Assembly: GCA_963748095.1 (NCBI GenBank)
Contig: CAVVIO010000018.1
Location: forward strand, 28,782-92,781
Origin: CAVVIO01 sp963748095
GTDB lineage: Bacteria; Bacteroidota; Bacteroidia; Bacteroidales; UBA10428
Length of the DNA stretch: 64,000 nucleotides
Reading direction: 5' to 3'
In this document: in pieces, positions 1 to 10,907 of the stretch
Layout of the letters: each line of letters starts with the position of its first letter
Numbering within the stretch: position 1 is the first letter of the stretch
Notes under the pieces: generated by a model
The model's database searches: none
What the model was told of the DNA's origin: nothing
What the model saw: only the letters and a program-made list of their open reading frames with translations
Translations under genes and position numbers: made by a program

Positions 1-657
1 GGGCTATATGGATATAGATTTAATATTAGGTAAATTAAACAAAATATTATCACCTAATTTACTTCAAACGAATGATTTTATCAGCGCATATACTGATTAT
101 GCTTCAGGGCCATTTTTTATTCTTCGGAATAATGAGCAAATGAATTTACTCTTTACACAAGTTCCTGAATTCAAAGAAATATTTTCCAATTCAAAGTATT
201 GTGGTTTTGATGAACATATTATTAAGAAAAGAAATATTGGTTTTTCTTTGCGGAAAGGATTTTATTTTGTGATGTTCATATTGGTCAGCTATTAAATGGA
301 AGATGGGAAAGTATCATTTTTTCCCCAGAACTTAAATACAAATTTCAATGGTTTTATAAAAAGCGGACCATTGATACGCCGGTTGATTTTACAGAAGTAT
401 TGTTCAAACAAATTAGGCAAAAAAAATTAAAGGGTTCCTTTAAAAAATTTATTTTTTCTGATGCATATTTTGACAGGATTCGACGAAAAGATTGGAAGAA
501 TTCATATATAAGAATGGGGAATTATATGATTATAATAATAAATAAACAAATACCTGTTTTTCATTTCAAAGATATAAAATACAATACTGATTTTTCGGTT
601 GAAAATCATGTTAATTCGGATGAATTTTATATAGCACCTAAAGGATCTTTGTTATGA
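1..657 (+). pseudogene. DUF6625-type protein, 5'-truncated by window edge and frameshifted
   Basis: The reading frame enters from outside the window, so the N-terminus is missing. Its first visible residues (GYMDIDLILG) match the GYGDIDLIYG stretch of the next gene. It then carries a C-GFDE motif as in that gene, showing that the two are paralogues. The frame that starts at 2 ends at 295. The homologous continuation (FFFAERILFCD) is in another frame running to 657. Adding one T to the T5 run at 241-245 joins them. The family resembles DUF6625, often found among glycosyltransferases in polysaccharide loci; that assignment is from memory and the function is unknown. The stop overlaps the next ATG (ATGA), implying translational coupling. 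Confidence 0.6.
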
Positions 658-1627
658 AAACGAATAGATTATGCATGTTGTTCCCTTATTTTGGGATTAA
701 ACCGGCATGGTTTGATTTTTTCATCCTATCATGCAATATGAATCCTGATATTGACTGGTTATTTTTTACGGATTGCCTGAATTCGAAATATAAGAGGGAG
801 AATGTTGAATTTTATAAAATGACATTGAATGAATTTAATAAACTAGCAACGGAAAAACTTGGTTAACCGTATCAATAAAATATCCTTACAAATTATGTGA
901 TTTAAAACCTGCCTATGGTAAAATATTCAGTGACTTTATAAAAGAATACTCTTTTTGGGGTTACGGTGACATTGATCTTATTTATGGTAATATATTTGAT
1001 TTTTTACCTTCGGAATGGTATAAGAAATATGATATAATTTCCAATCATCCGGATTTTATAACCGGGCATTTATGTATTCTAAGAAATACAGAGCAAGTCA
1101 CAGAACTATTTCAACAATCACCTATTTATAAAAAAATCTTTCAGTCTTCTTTATGTAAGGGATTCGACGAGATACTACATCCTGTTAATGTAATTCCAAA
1201 TCCCAGAATGCTTAATTTTTCAAAACATGTAAAATTAAATTATCATTTAATCCTTTTTTTTATAGTTGAACAAGTTAAGAAGATCCCGGACATTAAAAAA
1301 AATTCACTGAAAAAATATTTTCCCCCAAAAAATTCTTATGAGAGACTAAATGATTTTTCGGATATTGTAAGATATAATCATAACAAAGGGAAACTAAAAC
1401 TAAGAAATGGCCTAACATTTAGTAGTGACTTAATGCTTTTAAAAGAAAATGTAAAAAACTGGAAAATTGAATGGAATGAAGGGAAATTGTATAATCGTAT
1501 CAATGGAAAAGAATTAATGTATTTTCATTTTATATTATCGAAATCAAAGAAATCATTTAAAATAGGTGAAGTGGTTCAAGGGAAAAGTAAATTTTGGATT
1601 TCAAAAAAAGGAATTTTTATGGTTTAG
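654..1627 (+). pseudogene. DUF6625-type protein, single-base frameshift
   Basis: The gene starts with MKTNRLCMLFPYFGIKPAWF, and the frame stops at 866. The conserved continuation (LTVSIKYPYKLCDLKPAYG) is in another frame up to 1627. One missing T in GGTTAACC at 863-864 explains the break, and restoring it gives a protein of about 324 residues. Visible features are a hydrophobic N-terminus, the KLCDLKPAYG motif, a YGDIDLIYG motif resembling the acidic metal site of nucleotide-sugar transferases, and a C-terminal ELMYFHFI segment. A glycosyltransferase-like role is inference. The gene overlaps the end of the preceding paralogue by 4 nt and converges on a glycosyltransferase, overlapping it by 11 nt. 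Confidence 0.6.
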
Positions 1628-2636
1628 TCTTTTTCAATTGTGTGATCAATGAATTAAGTTTTTTAAAACGTAATTCGAGGGAATAATGATCTTTTATATT
1701 TTTTCTGGCTGATAAACCATACTTTTCATCTATTTTCAGAGCATTTTCAAAATATTTAATAGTTGTGTCCATATCTCTTGAGGGGATGACAATCCCGGAG
1801 TTTTGAATAAGCTCTTTGGTGCCGATATCAGCGTAGGTAATGGGTATGCAACCACAAGCCATTCCCTGTGCAAATGCAATTCCAAAAGTTTCATAGACAG
1901 ATAGCTGGCAAATAAATTTTGATTCTGATAAATACTTACGTAATTGCACTGGTTGCAACCAGGGAATAAGAAAAACATTCCCTGTAAGGTCAGTAATTTC
2001 TTTTTGTAATGTTGGATGTATTCCGATTACATAAAAATCATAATTTGTAAAATATCTTGCTACTTCAATATATGTATTAATTCCCTTTAGTTTTATTCGG
2101 TCAAAAGTTTCACAACCACCGACTGTAATAAACTGTTCTTTCCTTTTTTCTTCTATGGGTTTATAAAAATTAGTATCAATACCATTTGAGACAACATGAA
2201 TCTTTGGGGTCGATCTGACTGGGATATTGTTTATCAGAGCAGTTTTAGCAAATTCCGATACTGGAATTACCAGCGAAGCGTTGTTATATACAAACCTGGC
2301 GATAATTCTATTAACTTTTTTTCTTAATACGCCGAAATTTATTTTCGGTAAATTGGCAATATCTTCCCCAGCGGGAATTACTATGGTTTTTTTATTTAAT
2401 ACCTTAGATAAAAAGACACAAATAAAAGAATGTTTATCTATAAATCTGGAATAAATAAGGTCGTATTTATTACGGTTTATTATTAGCCATATAAGTAAGC
2501 GAAAGTGATCGAAATAAATCGAGTAACCTTTTCTATGTTTGTAATTATATACATAAAGGTTATTTGATTTGCTCAGTAATGTTTCATCTGTTTTGACGGC
2601 CGGTGTACGTATTTTATTAATAACAGCTATATTCAT
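1617..2636 (-). CDS. Glycosyltransferase, family 4 type (GT-B)
   Basis: This is a cytoplasmic GT-B enzyme that would add a sugar from a nucleotide donor to a surface glycan. The N-terminal half ends in SLVIPVSEFAK, a typical linker region. The C-terminal Glycos_transf_1 domain shows ITVGG, then VYETFGIAFAQGMACG, which carries the EX7E-like donor site, then PITYADIGTKELI. I chose the ATG at 2636 (MNIAVINKIR). The longer frame to 2720 starts at TTG and would overlap the upstream sulfotransferase. Length is about 339 residues, normal for the family. It is the last - gene of the sulfotransferase/glycosyltransferase run. Donor and acceptor cannot be read from the sequence. Confidence 0.8.
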   Translation of the reverse strand: MNIAVINKIRTPAVKTDETLLSKSNNLYVYNYKHRKGYSIYFDHFRLLIWLIINRNKYDLIYSRFIDKHSFICVFLSKVLNKKTIVIPAGEDIANLPKINFGVLRKKVNRIIARFVYNNASLVIPVSEFAKTALINNIPVRSTPKIHVVSNGIDTNFYKPIEEKRKEQFITVGGCETFDRIKLKGINTYIEVARYFTNYDFYVIGIHPTLQKEITDLTGNVFLIPWLQPVQLRKYLSESKFICQLSVYETFGIAFAQGMACGCIPITYADIGTKELIQNSGIVIPSRDMDTTIKYFENALKIDEKYGLSARKNIKDHYSLELRFKKLNSLITQLKKTKP

Positions 2637-2661
2637 TTCACCAAAACTTTTCTGGCTTTTG

Positions 2662-3534
2662 TTATTTTTCAAACGTATAATGAGACAGAAAATCATATTT
2701 CTTAATTTCACCCTGAACAAATTTTTTCAGTTCATCCGGCCAAGAGAGCCTAAGCCGGCTTTTATGTGGCTCAATGTAAACAATTTTGGAGCAGGAATTA
2801 AGATATTCCTCTTCAGCATCTATTTCTAGGAATCTGATTATTTTTTCTAAGGTTTTTTTGGGATCAGAAACCAATTCTTCATGATAGACATTAATTATAT
2901 CTACTTGATTATCTATTTTCAGTTTTCTAATCAGTTCTGCGTTTATGAAAAATCTTCTAATATTGGGTAGTAAATCAATATACTCTGGCTCTGTACCTGG
3001 AAGTATCTTATATCTAAAACGTATTGCCATTGTAGTAATTATATCATATGGATTTCGGATAACATGAATGAACTTTATCTTTTTGTTTATAACCTTATGT
3101 AGGGTATTAATAATTTCGGGATTTTGAATAATTCTTATTGATGTTGTATTAGCTTTTTTATCACCAATTATTTTAATATTGTCATAATTACCCTGCCATG
3201 GGCTTTCCACTTTATAATTATATCCAGTCCAAATATTATTATTTTTTGCACTAAACATTTTGGAGCTTTTTAATAATGACCAAAATATCTGATATTTTTT
3301 ATATCCTTTTTCAAGATAATACAAAACATCCCATTCCATTCCGATTGCAATATTTGGATGAGCATCTAACAGCGACGCAACCAGACTATGACCGCTTCTT
3401 GGATAGCCTATAAACAGGCAAAATGTTTTTACAGATTTAAATTTTTTTCTAGAAAAAATACCGCCTAAATCTGACTTCATATAAAAACCATATTGTCGAA
3501 TTAAGGAATATATTGTTTTGAGTAATTCAATCAT
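2662..3534 (-). CDS. Sulfotransferase family protein
   Basis: This enzyme probably transfers sulfate from PAPS to a hydroxyl or amino group of a glycan. The 5'-phosphosulfate-binding loop GYPRSGHSLVASLL lies near residue 42. The second PAPS site (HVIRNPYDIITTM, with Arg and a downstream Thr/Ser) is near residue 160. Length is about 290 residues, typical for the fold. The ATG at 3534 is preferred over the TTG three codons upstream. The gene sits 25 bp from the glycosyltransferase downstream and next to a second sulfotransferase, so a sulfated cell-surface glycan is likely. Substrate specificity is unknown. Confidence 0.8.
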   Translation of the reverse strand: MIELLKTIYSLIRQYGFYMKSDLGGIFSRKKFKSVKTFCLFIGYPRSGHSLVASLLDAHPNIAIGMEWDVLYYLEKGYKKYQIFWSLLKSSKMFSAKNNNIWTGYNYKVESPWQGNYDNIKIIGDKKANTTSIRIIQNPEIINTLHKVINKKIKFIHVIRNPYDIITTMAIRFRYKILPGTEPEYIDLLPNIRRFFINAELIRKLKIDNQVDIINVYHEELVSDPKKTLEKIIRFLEIDAEEEYLNSCSKIVYIEPHKSRLRLSWPDELKKFVQGEIKKYDFLSHYTFEK

Positions 3535-3579
3535 TCTTATCAATTGATGAAATTAATACTGTACAAGTATACATAAGAT

Positions 3580-4543
3580 CTAATGAAACACATTCAGTAT
3601 CTTAAATACTGATTTTTTCACAAATATTCTGAAATAATAATTAATACATGAAATAATAATTTCAAAAAATATTATAGGGTAAAACTTAACTAAACAGTAA
3701 GTAAGATTGTAATCAAGGTGTTTCAAAAACTTTCTTGAAATTATCTCTATCATCTTAGTTACCTTTTGTGTTAAACCAGTTTGCCACGAAATAACAGAAT
3801 CTTTTTGTGGTGGTAATATAATATATTTATGAATGAATTTGTGTTTGTAAGGAAGCCTGTCAAATAAATCATCTTTAGATGAAATAAAATCAAAAGATGC
3901 TAAAGAATAACTCATAATAATGGATTCAAATTGTTTAGACAGATCGGATATTAAATCTTCATATCGAATCTGGATGAAATCTGGGTTTGTAATATATTTA
4001 AGACTTTTTTTAATAAATGAGTTCCAGAAAATAGCGGTGTATACTGGATTTTTTGACATTTTTTTATTTGTTTCAGGGTTTAAAATTTCTACTTTGCGAA
4101 TAATATACCGCCCTCACATCACGGATAATTGCAATCCAATAAATATTGAATTTCTTATTTAAATTAATATAATTTTTGTATAATTGGATAAGTCTTTCTG
4201 CCTTAAATACGATGGTAGTAGCCGCCGGTTTTATTTTTTCTTTATAGTTGTTAATAATCCACAGGAAATATTGGAGATTAGAAAAATGGAGAGGAATTTC
4301 AGAAACATCTTTAATTGTCAGATTCCAGAATTTCAGTTTTGGGTCTTCAGCGACGGCTTTTCTTAGAATTTTTGTGGTTTTTATGGAAATTTTTTTTTCG
4401 GGTTCTACCAATAATTGATTTACTAAAATATCTGCTTCAGGGCATACAAAAATCTCCGGTGATTTGCTAAACAGATTAGCAAGATAAGTTGAACCTGAAC
4501 GGTTAACATAACAGATCAATATTAATTTCTGATCAGATGGCAT
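3580..4543 (-). pseudogene. Second sulfotransferase, frameshifted
   Basis: The frame opens at the ATG at 4543. It carries the PAPS loop CYVNRSGSTYLANLFSKSP in its first 30 residues and the second PAPS site AIIRDVRAVYYSQSRN near residue 145. It then hits a stop at 4073. The rest (YTAIFWNSFIKKSLKYI, then IRYEDLISD, the usual C-terminal sulfotransferase segment) continues in another frame to 3580. Removing one base from the GGG at 4076-4078 joins the parts into about 320 residues. The start overlaps the end of the upstream glycosyltransferase. Sequence divergence from the neighbouring sulfotransferase suggests a different acceptor, which is inference. Confidence 0.72.
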
Positions 4544-5662
4544 TTATAATTTTATTAAGTGCCTCTAGCATATTATGTTCGAAAATTTGTTTAGTAAAAT
4601 TTTGAACAAAGAATTTACGATTAAAGATACCTATGGATCTTCTTAGGGGAAGATCATTTAACAGTGTATTAAGAATATTCAATAATTGAGAGATGTTTTT
4701 GGGTTCAACTAGAAATCCATTTTTCCCATTTTCTAATTATCTCCGAAACAGCCCCAATATCCGAAGCCACAACCGGCAATCCTGCAGCCATAGCTTCCAG
4801 TATTACCAGCGGAAAGCACTCTTCGGAAAAATACGACGGGAAAACAAAGATATCGGAATCCCTTAATAGTTGAACTTTCTTTTCTCCGTATACGGGACCA
4901 TATATAATTTACTTTTTCTTTCAAATGTGGTTTTTCTGCAAGGTATTGTTGAAGTTCCTTATCAAAATTGTACAAAGGAGCTCCTGCTATAGACAAGAAT
5001 ATGTTAGAATGTTCCTGGCATAACTTCTCAAATACCTGCAATAAATCGAATATCCCTTTTTCAGCAAATAAATTCGATAAAAAAAGCAAATTTATAGTAT
5101 CATTTTTCTTTTTCTGAAAATCATCTATTTCCAAATCTACTCCGTTAGGGATAGCATAGAATTTTGTTTTTTTAAGATTTAGCAGGCTGAATTCCTCATC
5201 AATCAATTTTTCTGATAGGTGAATTACTACAGAATTTTTAAAAATCCAGCGATATAATACACGATATCTTCTTTTTTTGGCATTTAAAGCGATACCCCTG
5301 TTGTGGATGTGAAAAATAATTTTTTTTTGAAAAATTCGCATGATCAAAACAAAAAGAGCATCACGAAAGAAACCACTTCCTACGGGCATGAACGAAAAAT
5401 AAATCCAATCCGGTTTTTTTTTAATAATGATTGTGATCAATTGAAGGCAGAGCCTGAAAAATTTCAATATTTTATTTATGGAGAGTCGCCGGAGTTGGTC
5501 GAAGCGATCGGAGAATTTTATTTCAAGCAAAAGTTTATCAATGTCTTTGTTGATAATATCACTGGAAAAAATCTGTTGGTTGATCACGCTTACTCCGTGT
5601 ACAGGCGGCGGAAGCTGAATAAAATATAATATCCTGGTTTTTTTCAGATTTTTCGTTTTCAA
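4533..5662 (-). pseudogene. Glycosyltransferase family 4, two frameshifts
   Basis: The TTG start at 5662 opens ILYFIQLPPPVHGVSVINQQ, a typical GT-B N-terminus with a PP-HG glycine loop. It continues through IHNRGIAL and YAIPNGVDL to LFLSNLFAEKGIFDLL. Two one-base insertions break the donor-site half. One is near 4901, after which the frame GPVYGEKKVQLLRDSD is restored. The other is near 4734, after which ENGKNGFLVEPKN is restored. Between them lies the donor motif EECFPLVILEAMAAGLPVVAS. Corrected, the protein is about 375 residues and ends at 4533, overlapping the sulfotransferase start. Two independent indels in an otherwise conserved gene argue for sequence error, but real decay cannot be excluded. 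Confidence 0.7.
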
Positions 5663-5713
5663 AGGTGTTTTGTTAGAGATATTCGATAGTGCGTAAATTA
5701 AGAAGATTTTTTC

Positions 5714-6900
5714 CTAATTCTCTAATTTTTCCAACAGACTTGTATAAACTTTTTCAAATGAATATTTATTACAAATATCCATGTATGCATTTTCAACTAT
5801 TATTTCGTTTTCTTTCTTTTTATGATAAATTTCTTGTATCATACCGGGAATTTCAGAAAGTTTTTGGAATATCTGAGTATTCTGACGATGTTTTGTGAGA
5901 AAGCCATCAACTCCTTGCATACTATTTGTTATTACAGGTATTTTACTTGCCATTGCTTCCAGTAAAACATTTGGCAACCCTTCCTGGCTGGAATTAATTA
6001 AAAAAACATCTGCAGCCTGATATAATTGGGATAAATCTTGCAGATAACCTGTAAAAATTATTTTATCCTTTAAAATTTTAGTCCCGGTTTTTTTTAAATA
6101 AACCATCTCATCTTTATAACCTGATAGGAAATGATTGTCAGAAACGGAACATTCGCCAACAATTATATATTGAAAATCGATTGTCAATTTTGCTAATTCC
6201 GAAAATATCTCTTCAAAACCTTTTCGGTGGATTAAAAAACCTACACTTAGTATTAGAAATTTGTTTTGTGGCAAGTTTAATTCCTGTCTTATTTCATTTT
6301 TCATTTTTCTGGTTACAGGATAAAATATAGATGTATCAACACCCTGAGGCATTTCATATATTTTTTTCCCGGAAGGATAAATATCCAGGTATCTTTTACT
6401 GAATAATTTATTTATAGAAAAATATATACTTATTTTTTTAAAAAGTCGATGATACAAAAATTTTACAAATAGTTTTCTGTTGGTTATGAGACATCGTAAA
6501 TCATCCACATCAAGCATAAGAGAACGGAAAATAATTTTTTTCCTGAAAATATGACTGATTAATATAATCAGTTCGAATCCGAAAGTTCTTCCTCCATATA
6601 TGAAAATGATATCATTTTTTGGTATTTGTAACAGATAATAAATGAATACTATTGGCAGAGAACATAGTTTCAAGAAAAGGTTTTTGTTAAAATAAGGGAT
6701 TCTTATTATAGTACATCATCTATTTTCTCAGTTGATCTGAACCGGAGGTTTCTGTTGAAGGTAAGAATTTTAGCACGATCTCCTTTATGATTGATATACC
6801 TGGCAAAACGGAAAACGTGAATTCCGCTTCCGGCGGTTTCAGGAATAGTATAAGAGGTTATAAACAGGAATTTTCTGGTATCTCCGGTTTGCTTGACCAT
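5714..6900 (-). pseudogene. Glycosyltransferase family 4, frameshifted
   Basis: The N-terminus from ATG 6900 (RKFLFITSYTIPETAGSGIH, with the usual glycine-rich entry loop) stops at 6706. The remainder (IFIYGGRTFGFELI, MPQGVDTSIFYPV, ILSVGFLIHRKGFEE, then the donor motif SSQEGLPNVLLEAMASKIPV) is in another frame to 5714. One missing base near 6707-6711 gives DDVLIIRIPYFNKN and rejoins them, for about 395 residues. The gene lies 25 bp downstream of the deacetylase and 51 bp upstream of the next glycosyltransferase, in one - strand run. Sugar specificity is not recognisable. Confidence 0.72.
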
Positions 6901-6925
6901 AATTTATAGTATTCCAATATCGGAA

Positions 6926-7540
6926 TTAAATATCTATTTTTTTGAATGAAAAAGCCTTTTTCGAAAAATCTTCCAGAACCTTCGGCAACACATAAAGCAT
7001 ATTCTTACTGGCTTTTACCGAATCGTGCAAAACGATAATGGACCCGTTGCGGGTCAGGTTTTTAACAATCGAATAACAATTTTCTTTTGGCCGTTTCTGG
7101 TCAAAATCCCAGGCCATCACGTCCCACATGATGATTTTAAATTTCTGTGAAAGAAATTTAATTTGCGACCGCTTGATCTGTCCGTAAGGTGGTCTGAATA
7201 ATTGTGACGGGATCAGTTTTTCAGCCAGTTCAATATCTTCGTAATAATGAGGATTTAATGTCCGCCATCCTTTTAAATGACTATAGGTATGATTGCCTGT
7301 GGCATGCCCTCTGGCTTGAATTTCCCGGAAAATATCCGGGAATCGCTCTACGTTTCTTCCCAGACAAAAAAAAGTTGCTTTGGCCTGATACTGATCCAGT
7401 AAATCGAGAACCGTCGGGGTGATCTCCGGGGTGGGGCCATCATCGAATGTCAGATAAAGCGATGGTGATCCGTCATTGAGGTCCCATATCAGGCTGTAAT
7501 AGAGTTTTTTGACCAAGAACGAAGTTCTTGTATATATCAT
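6926..7540 (-). CDS. Polysaccharide deacetylase (NodB-homology, carbohydrate esterase 4)
   Basis: This metal-dependent enzyme removes N- or O-acetyl groups from sugars. NodB motif 1 (LYLTFDDGPTPEITP, catalytic and metal Asp) is near residue 29. Motif 2 (GNHTYSHLKG, the two metal His) is near residue 82, and motif 3 (RPPYGQIKRS) near residue 116. A later MWDVMAWDF and IIVLHDS complete the fold. At 204 residues with no signal peptide it is a minimal catalytic domain, probably cytoplasmic or membrane-facing. The start ATG overlaps the stop of the DUF2723 gene (ATGA), so the two are translationally coupled. It could act on a lipid-linked glycan intermediate, which is inference. Confidence 0.88.
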   Translation of the reverse strand: MIYTRTSFLVKKLYYSLIWDLNDGSPSLYLTFDDGPTPEITPTVLDLLDQYQAKATFFCLGRNVERFPDIFREIQARGHATGNHTYSHLKGWRTLNPHYYEDIELAEKLIPSQLFRPPYGQIKRSQIKFLSQKFKIIMWDVMAWDFDQKRPKENCYSIVKNLTRNGSIIVLHDSVKASKNMLYVLPKVLEDFSKKAFSFKKIDI

Positions 7541-10500
7541 TGTTGTACCATAAAGTTAAAAGTTACCGCATACTCCTGAAATTTCTGTTGAAACTGCGAT
7601 TTAAGGTCATCTTGTGAATAAGTATTGGCCATCCTCACCAATTCATTCAGAACATGCATGCCCAATCGTTTTTCGTAATCCATCATATCTGAGTATGACT
7701 TGTCCAGGCTTGCGTAATAGTCCATATTCTCATAGGTATTATGTGCCAGTTGAAGTGCAATGCTGTTGGCCTTTTTTGTTTCTCCAATCTTATAATAACA
7801 CTCTATAACCGGTAATGTGAATATGTCGAAAGGAACCCGGTTATCGGGCATTAATTGCATGCATTTATCGAGTACTACTTTTGCCGAATCCATTTTATGT
7901 TCATCAACAAGGACTTCGGCCAATCTACCGAAGCTGTTTCGTATGTTCGATAGCATCCGTCTGATATTTTCATCCAGGTACACTTTCGGATTTTCTATTC
8001 CGCCCCATTTGAATTTATTAATGAGAAGATCATAATCAATATTCGTATCAACTCTTCCGCGTCCATATATATCTCCTGTCGATTCGATAGGAACGATACG
8101 ATAGGCAAGCCCTTCCACCTGAAAATAATTTTCCAGATTAAGATAATTATCACTGGAAACGGTGATGGCATAATATATTGGTCTTTTCCAGTCGTTATAA
8201 GCCAGCATATCCAGCACCATCAGGTGATTTTTAGTAATATAATTCCGGTTTATTTCCCATTTTAATTCGTGTACAATTTTATCTGCATCCGCGGGAGCGA
8301 CAGTTCCGTTCGATATAACCCTTGCCGAATCAACCGGTAGACTGAACCGTTTGGCCGGAATATAATCTATTTTTTGAGGCACATTTGGGAGTTGTTTTGT
8401 TTCAGGATTATCATCTGCAACAAAATCAATGGCCTGTTTCAGGTCCACATAACCTTTTATTTTATCTATCAGGTATACTATATCCCGGTTACCCTCCTGA
8501 TACTGTTCCGGTGTCATTGATATAGGCAAAGGAGCAGATTTATAAGCCCTGCGTTGCATCTGCTGAATATACCAGTCAGCTCCCAGGTAGCTGAGATTCA
8601 CCACTCTTACATCAGTGCGTATTCCTTCCACTTCCTGATCGTACCAAAGCGGAAAGGTGTCATTATCACCATTGGTAAACAATATGGCATTAGGAGCGCA
8701 GGAATTCAGATAATCGTATCCAAAGTCCCTGGCTGTATAGCGATCCGACCGATCGTGATCATTCCAGTTTTGTGTTCCCATCAGAAAAGGCGCCGGCACA
8801 GCCAGTAAAAACGCTATGGAAGCAATTATAGTGTCATTTTTTATTGCCGATGCCAGAATCTTCATCAGGCTTAATACAGCGATTGCCATTACTCCCAGGT
8901 ATAGGAGAGACAAAAATGTTCCGGTACTTTTTGTAGACATGTATTCAAAGGCCAATACCACCAAACTAATTCCGCCCCCTATGAGTGCATTATTGAGTAA
9001 TTGGGGCCATTTTAGATTTTTTGCAGCATCGGCCAGCGCCATCACGCCTAATCCCACCCATATGGCAAATGCATAGAATGAACCGGCATAAGCATAATCT
9101 CTATCGCGAGGTTGTAAAGGCGTCTGATTTAAATATACTACAATAGCCAATCCGGTCATGATGAATAATGCCATAACTACCCAGAAACTTTTTCTGTGTC
9201 GCTTGTAATGATAATACATGCCTAATAATCCTAACAGCAGGGGTATCATGTAATAAATATTTCGGGCACGGTTATTCTTTAACATGCTTGGTATTTTATC
9301 CTGGTTTCCTAACCGTGCCTGATCGATAAATTTTATTCCGCTGAGCCAGTTTCCCTTTGTAATATCGTATTTACTTTGACCCTGGATATCATTTTGCCGT
9401 CCTGCAAAATTCCACATGAAATAGCGTATATACATATAGTTAACCTGATACCGAAAAAAGAAACGTAAATTCTGAATAAATGTGGGTTTTGCCTTTGGTT
9501 TACTATAGTCATATACTACATTTCCATCCCTGTCCCTTACAGCATTTCCATTTGCATCTATACGGGCTTCAAACAAATCACTTTTTTTCAATTTAGCCCA
9601 TTCGATATACATATTGATGTGCTGGGGATCGTTACTGTACATTCTGGGAAAAATAGTCATGTAATTATTATCATAAATATATTTTGGTTTACGATAAACA
9701 ATTTTGTAACGGCCATCTTCCGCTTTGTAGGTCGGTTTTCCTTCGGCATATTTTTTTATAGGGGCATTGAAATACTGACCGTAGATCAATGGCCGGTCGC
9801 CGTATTGCTCACGGTTAAGATAGGAAAGTAAATTGAAAATATTTTCAGGATCGTTTTCATCCATTGGCGGATCGGCATGTGAACGGATAACCAGTCCTGC
9901 ATAGGATGAATATCCGATAAGGATCATGGTTATGGCCAGAATAATTGTATTGGCCAGGATTTTCTTGTTTCTATAGGTATAGACTAGACTCCAGATAATT
10001 GAACCGATTAAAAGCAAGCCATAAAAAATAAGACCTGTGTTGTAGGGAAGATGGAATCCGTTTACAAATAAACGTTCAAATACTTCGGCTAATTTTACCA
10101 CTCCGGGAATAATTACATACATTATAGATCCAAGAAGTAATAACGCAACCAGCAAAGCCAGAATAACTCCTTTCCGGTTCACTTCGTACTTTTTAAAGTA
10201 GTAAACCAGTACAATGGCAGGTATTGCCAGCAGGTTCAGCAGGTGGACACCTATGGACAATCCCATCAGGTAAGCAATGAGGATTATCCATCTGTTGGAA
10301 TAAGGTTTATCGGCTACATTTTCCCATTTCAGGATAGCCCAAAAAACGACTGCTGTAAACAGGGAAGAACTGGCATAAACTTCTCCTTCAACTGCTGAAA
10401 ACCAAAATGTATCGGAAAAAGTGTAAGTGAATGCACCAATAATGGCGCTGCCAAAAATCAATATTTGATTGGCAATGGTTAGTTGTTCCTGGTCTTTGAT

Positions 10501-10818
10501 AATTATTTTTTTAACCAGATGCACAATGGTCCAGAACATAAACATAATGGTAAGGCCACTTGCCAGGGCCGACCATGAATTGACCATTTTTGCCACATTG
10601 GCAACGTTATGTCCGGCAAACAATGTGAATAACCGTGAAATTAACATAAAGAACGGAGCTCCCGGAGGATGACCGACTTCCAGCTTAAAAGTTGAAGCAA
10701 TAAACTCGCTGCAATCCCAGAAACTTGCTGATGGCTCAATTGTAGACAGGTATACAAAACTGGCGGCCAGAAATACAATCCAACCAATCAGGGTATTAGT
10801 ACGATTAAATTTTTTCAT
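7537..10818 (-). CDS. DUF2723 family membrane protein, putative protein O-mannosyltransferase-like
   Basis: This is a large inner-membrane protein of 1093 residues, the usual size in Bacteroidota. The first 55 residues show the DUF2723 hallmark: a transmembrane helix, then WDCSEFIAS and GHPPGAP. Roughly ten more hydrophobic helices follow up to residue about 700. A soluble region then carries NGDNDTFPLWYDQEVEGIRTD and ends in TPR-like helices (DSAKVVLDKCMQLMPDN). The topology resembles GT-C enzymes such as protein O-mannosyltransferases, so a polyprenyl-phosphate-sugar-dependent transfer to proteins is the family-level expectation, not something shown here. It is coupled to the deacetylase downstream. 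Confidence 0.85.
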   Translation of the reverse strand: MKKFNRTNTLIGWIVFLAASFVYLSTIEPSASFWDCSEFIASTFKLEVGHPPGAPFFMLISRLFTLFAGHNVANVAKMVNSWSALASGLTIMFMFWTIVHLVKKIIIKDQEQLTIANQILIFGSAIIGAFTYTFSDTFWFSAVEGEVYASSSLFTAVVFWAILKWENVADKPYSNRWIILIAYLMGLSIGVHLLNLLAIPAIVLVYYFKKYEVNRKGVILALLVALLLLGSIMYVIIPGVVKLAEVFERLFVNGFHLPYNTGLIFYGLLLIGSIIWSLVYTYRNKKILANTIILAITMILIGYSSYAGLVIRSHADPPMDENDPENIFNLLSYLNREQYGDRPLIYGQYFNAPIKKYAEGKPTYKAEDGRYKIVYRKPKYIYDNNYMTIFPRMYSNDPQHINMYIEWAKLKKSDLFEARIDANGNAVRDRDGNVVYDYSKPKAKPTFIQNLRFFFRYQVNYMYIRYFMWNFAGRQNDIQGQSKYDITKGNWLSGIKFIDQARLGNQDKIPSMLKNNRARNIYYMIPLLLGLLGMYYHYKRHRKSFWVVMALFIMTGLAIVVYLNQTPLQPRDRDYAYAGSFYAFAIWVGLGVMALADAAKNLKWPQLLNNALIGGGISLVVLAFEYMSTKSTGTFLSLLYLGVMAIAVLSLMKILASAIKNDTIIASIAFLLAVPAPFLMGTQNWNDHDRSDRYTARDFGYDYLNSCAPNAILFTNGDNDTFPLWYDQEVEGIRTDVRVVNLSYLGADWYIQQMQRRAYKSAPLPISMTPEQYQEGNRDIVYLIDKIKGYVDLKQAIDFVADDNPETKQLPNVPQKIDYIPAKRFSLPVDSARVISNGTVAPADADKIVHELKWEINRNYITKNHLMVLDMLAYNDWKRPIYYAITVSSDNYLNLENYFQVEGLAYRIVPIESTGDIYGRGRVDTNIDYDLLINKFKWGGIENPKVYLDENIRRMLSNIRNSFGRLAEVLVDEHKMDSAKVVLDKCMQLMPDNRVPFDIFTLPVIECYYKIGETKKANSIALQLAHNTYENMDYYASLDKSYSDMMDYEKRLGMHVLNELVRMANTYSQDDLKSQFQQKFQEYAVTFNFMVQQ

Positions 10819-10907
10819 TGTTTTTGCCGAATATGATTACGGGATTAAAATAATGACAAATAACGATAAATTTTATGGAATTTTAAAAAATGGAATGGCA
10901 GTAACCG

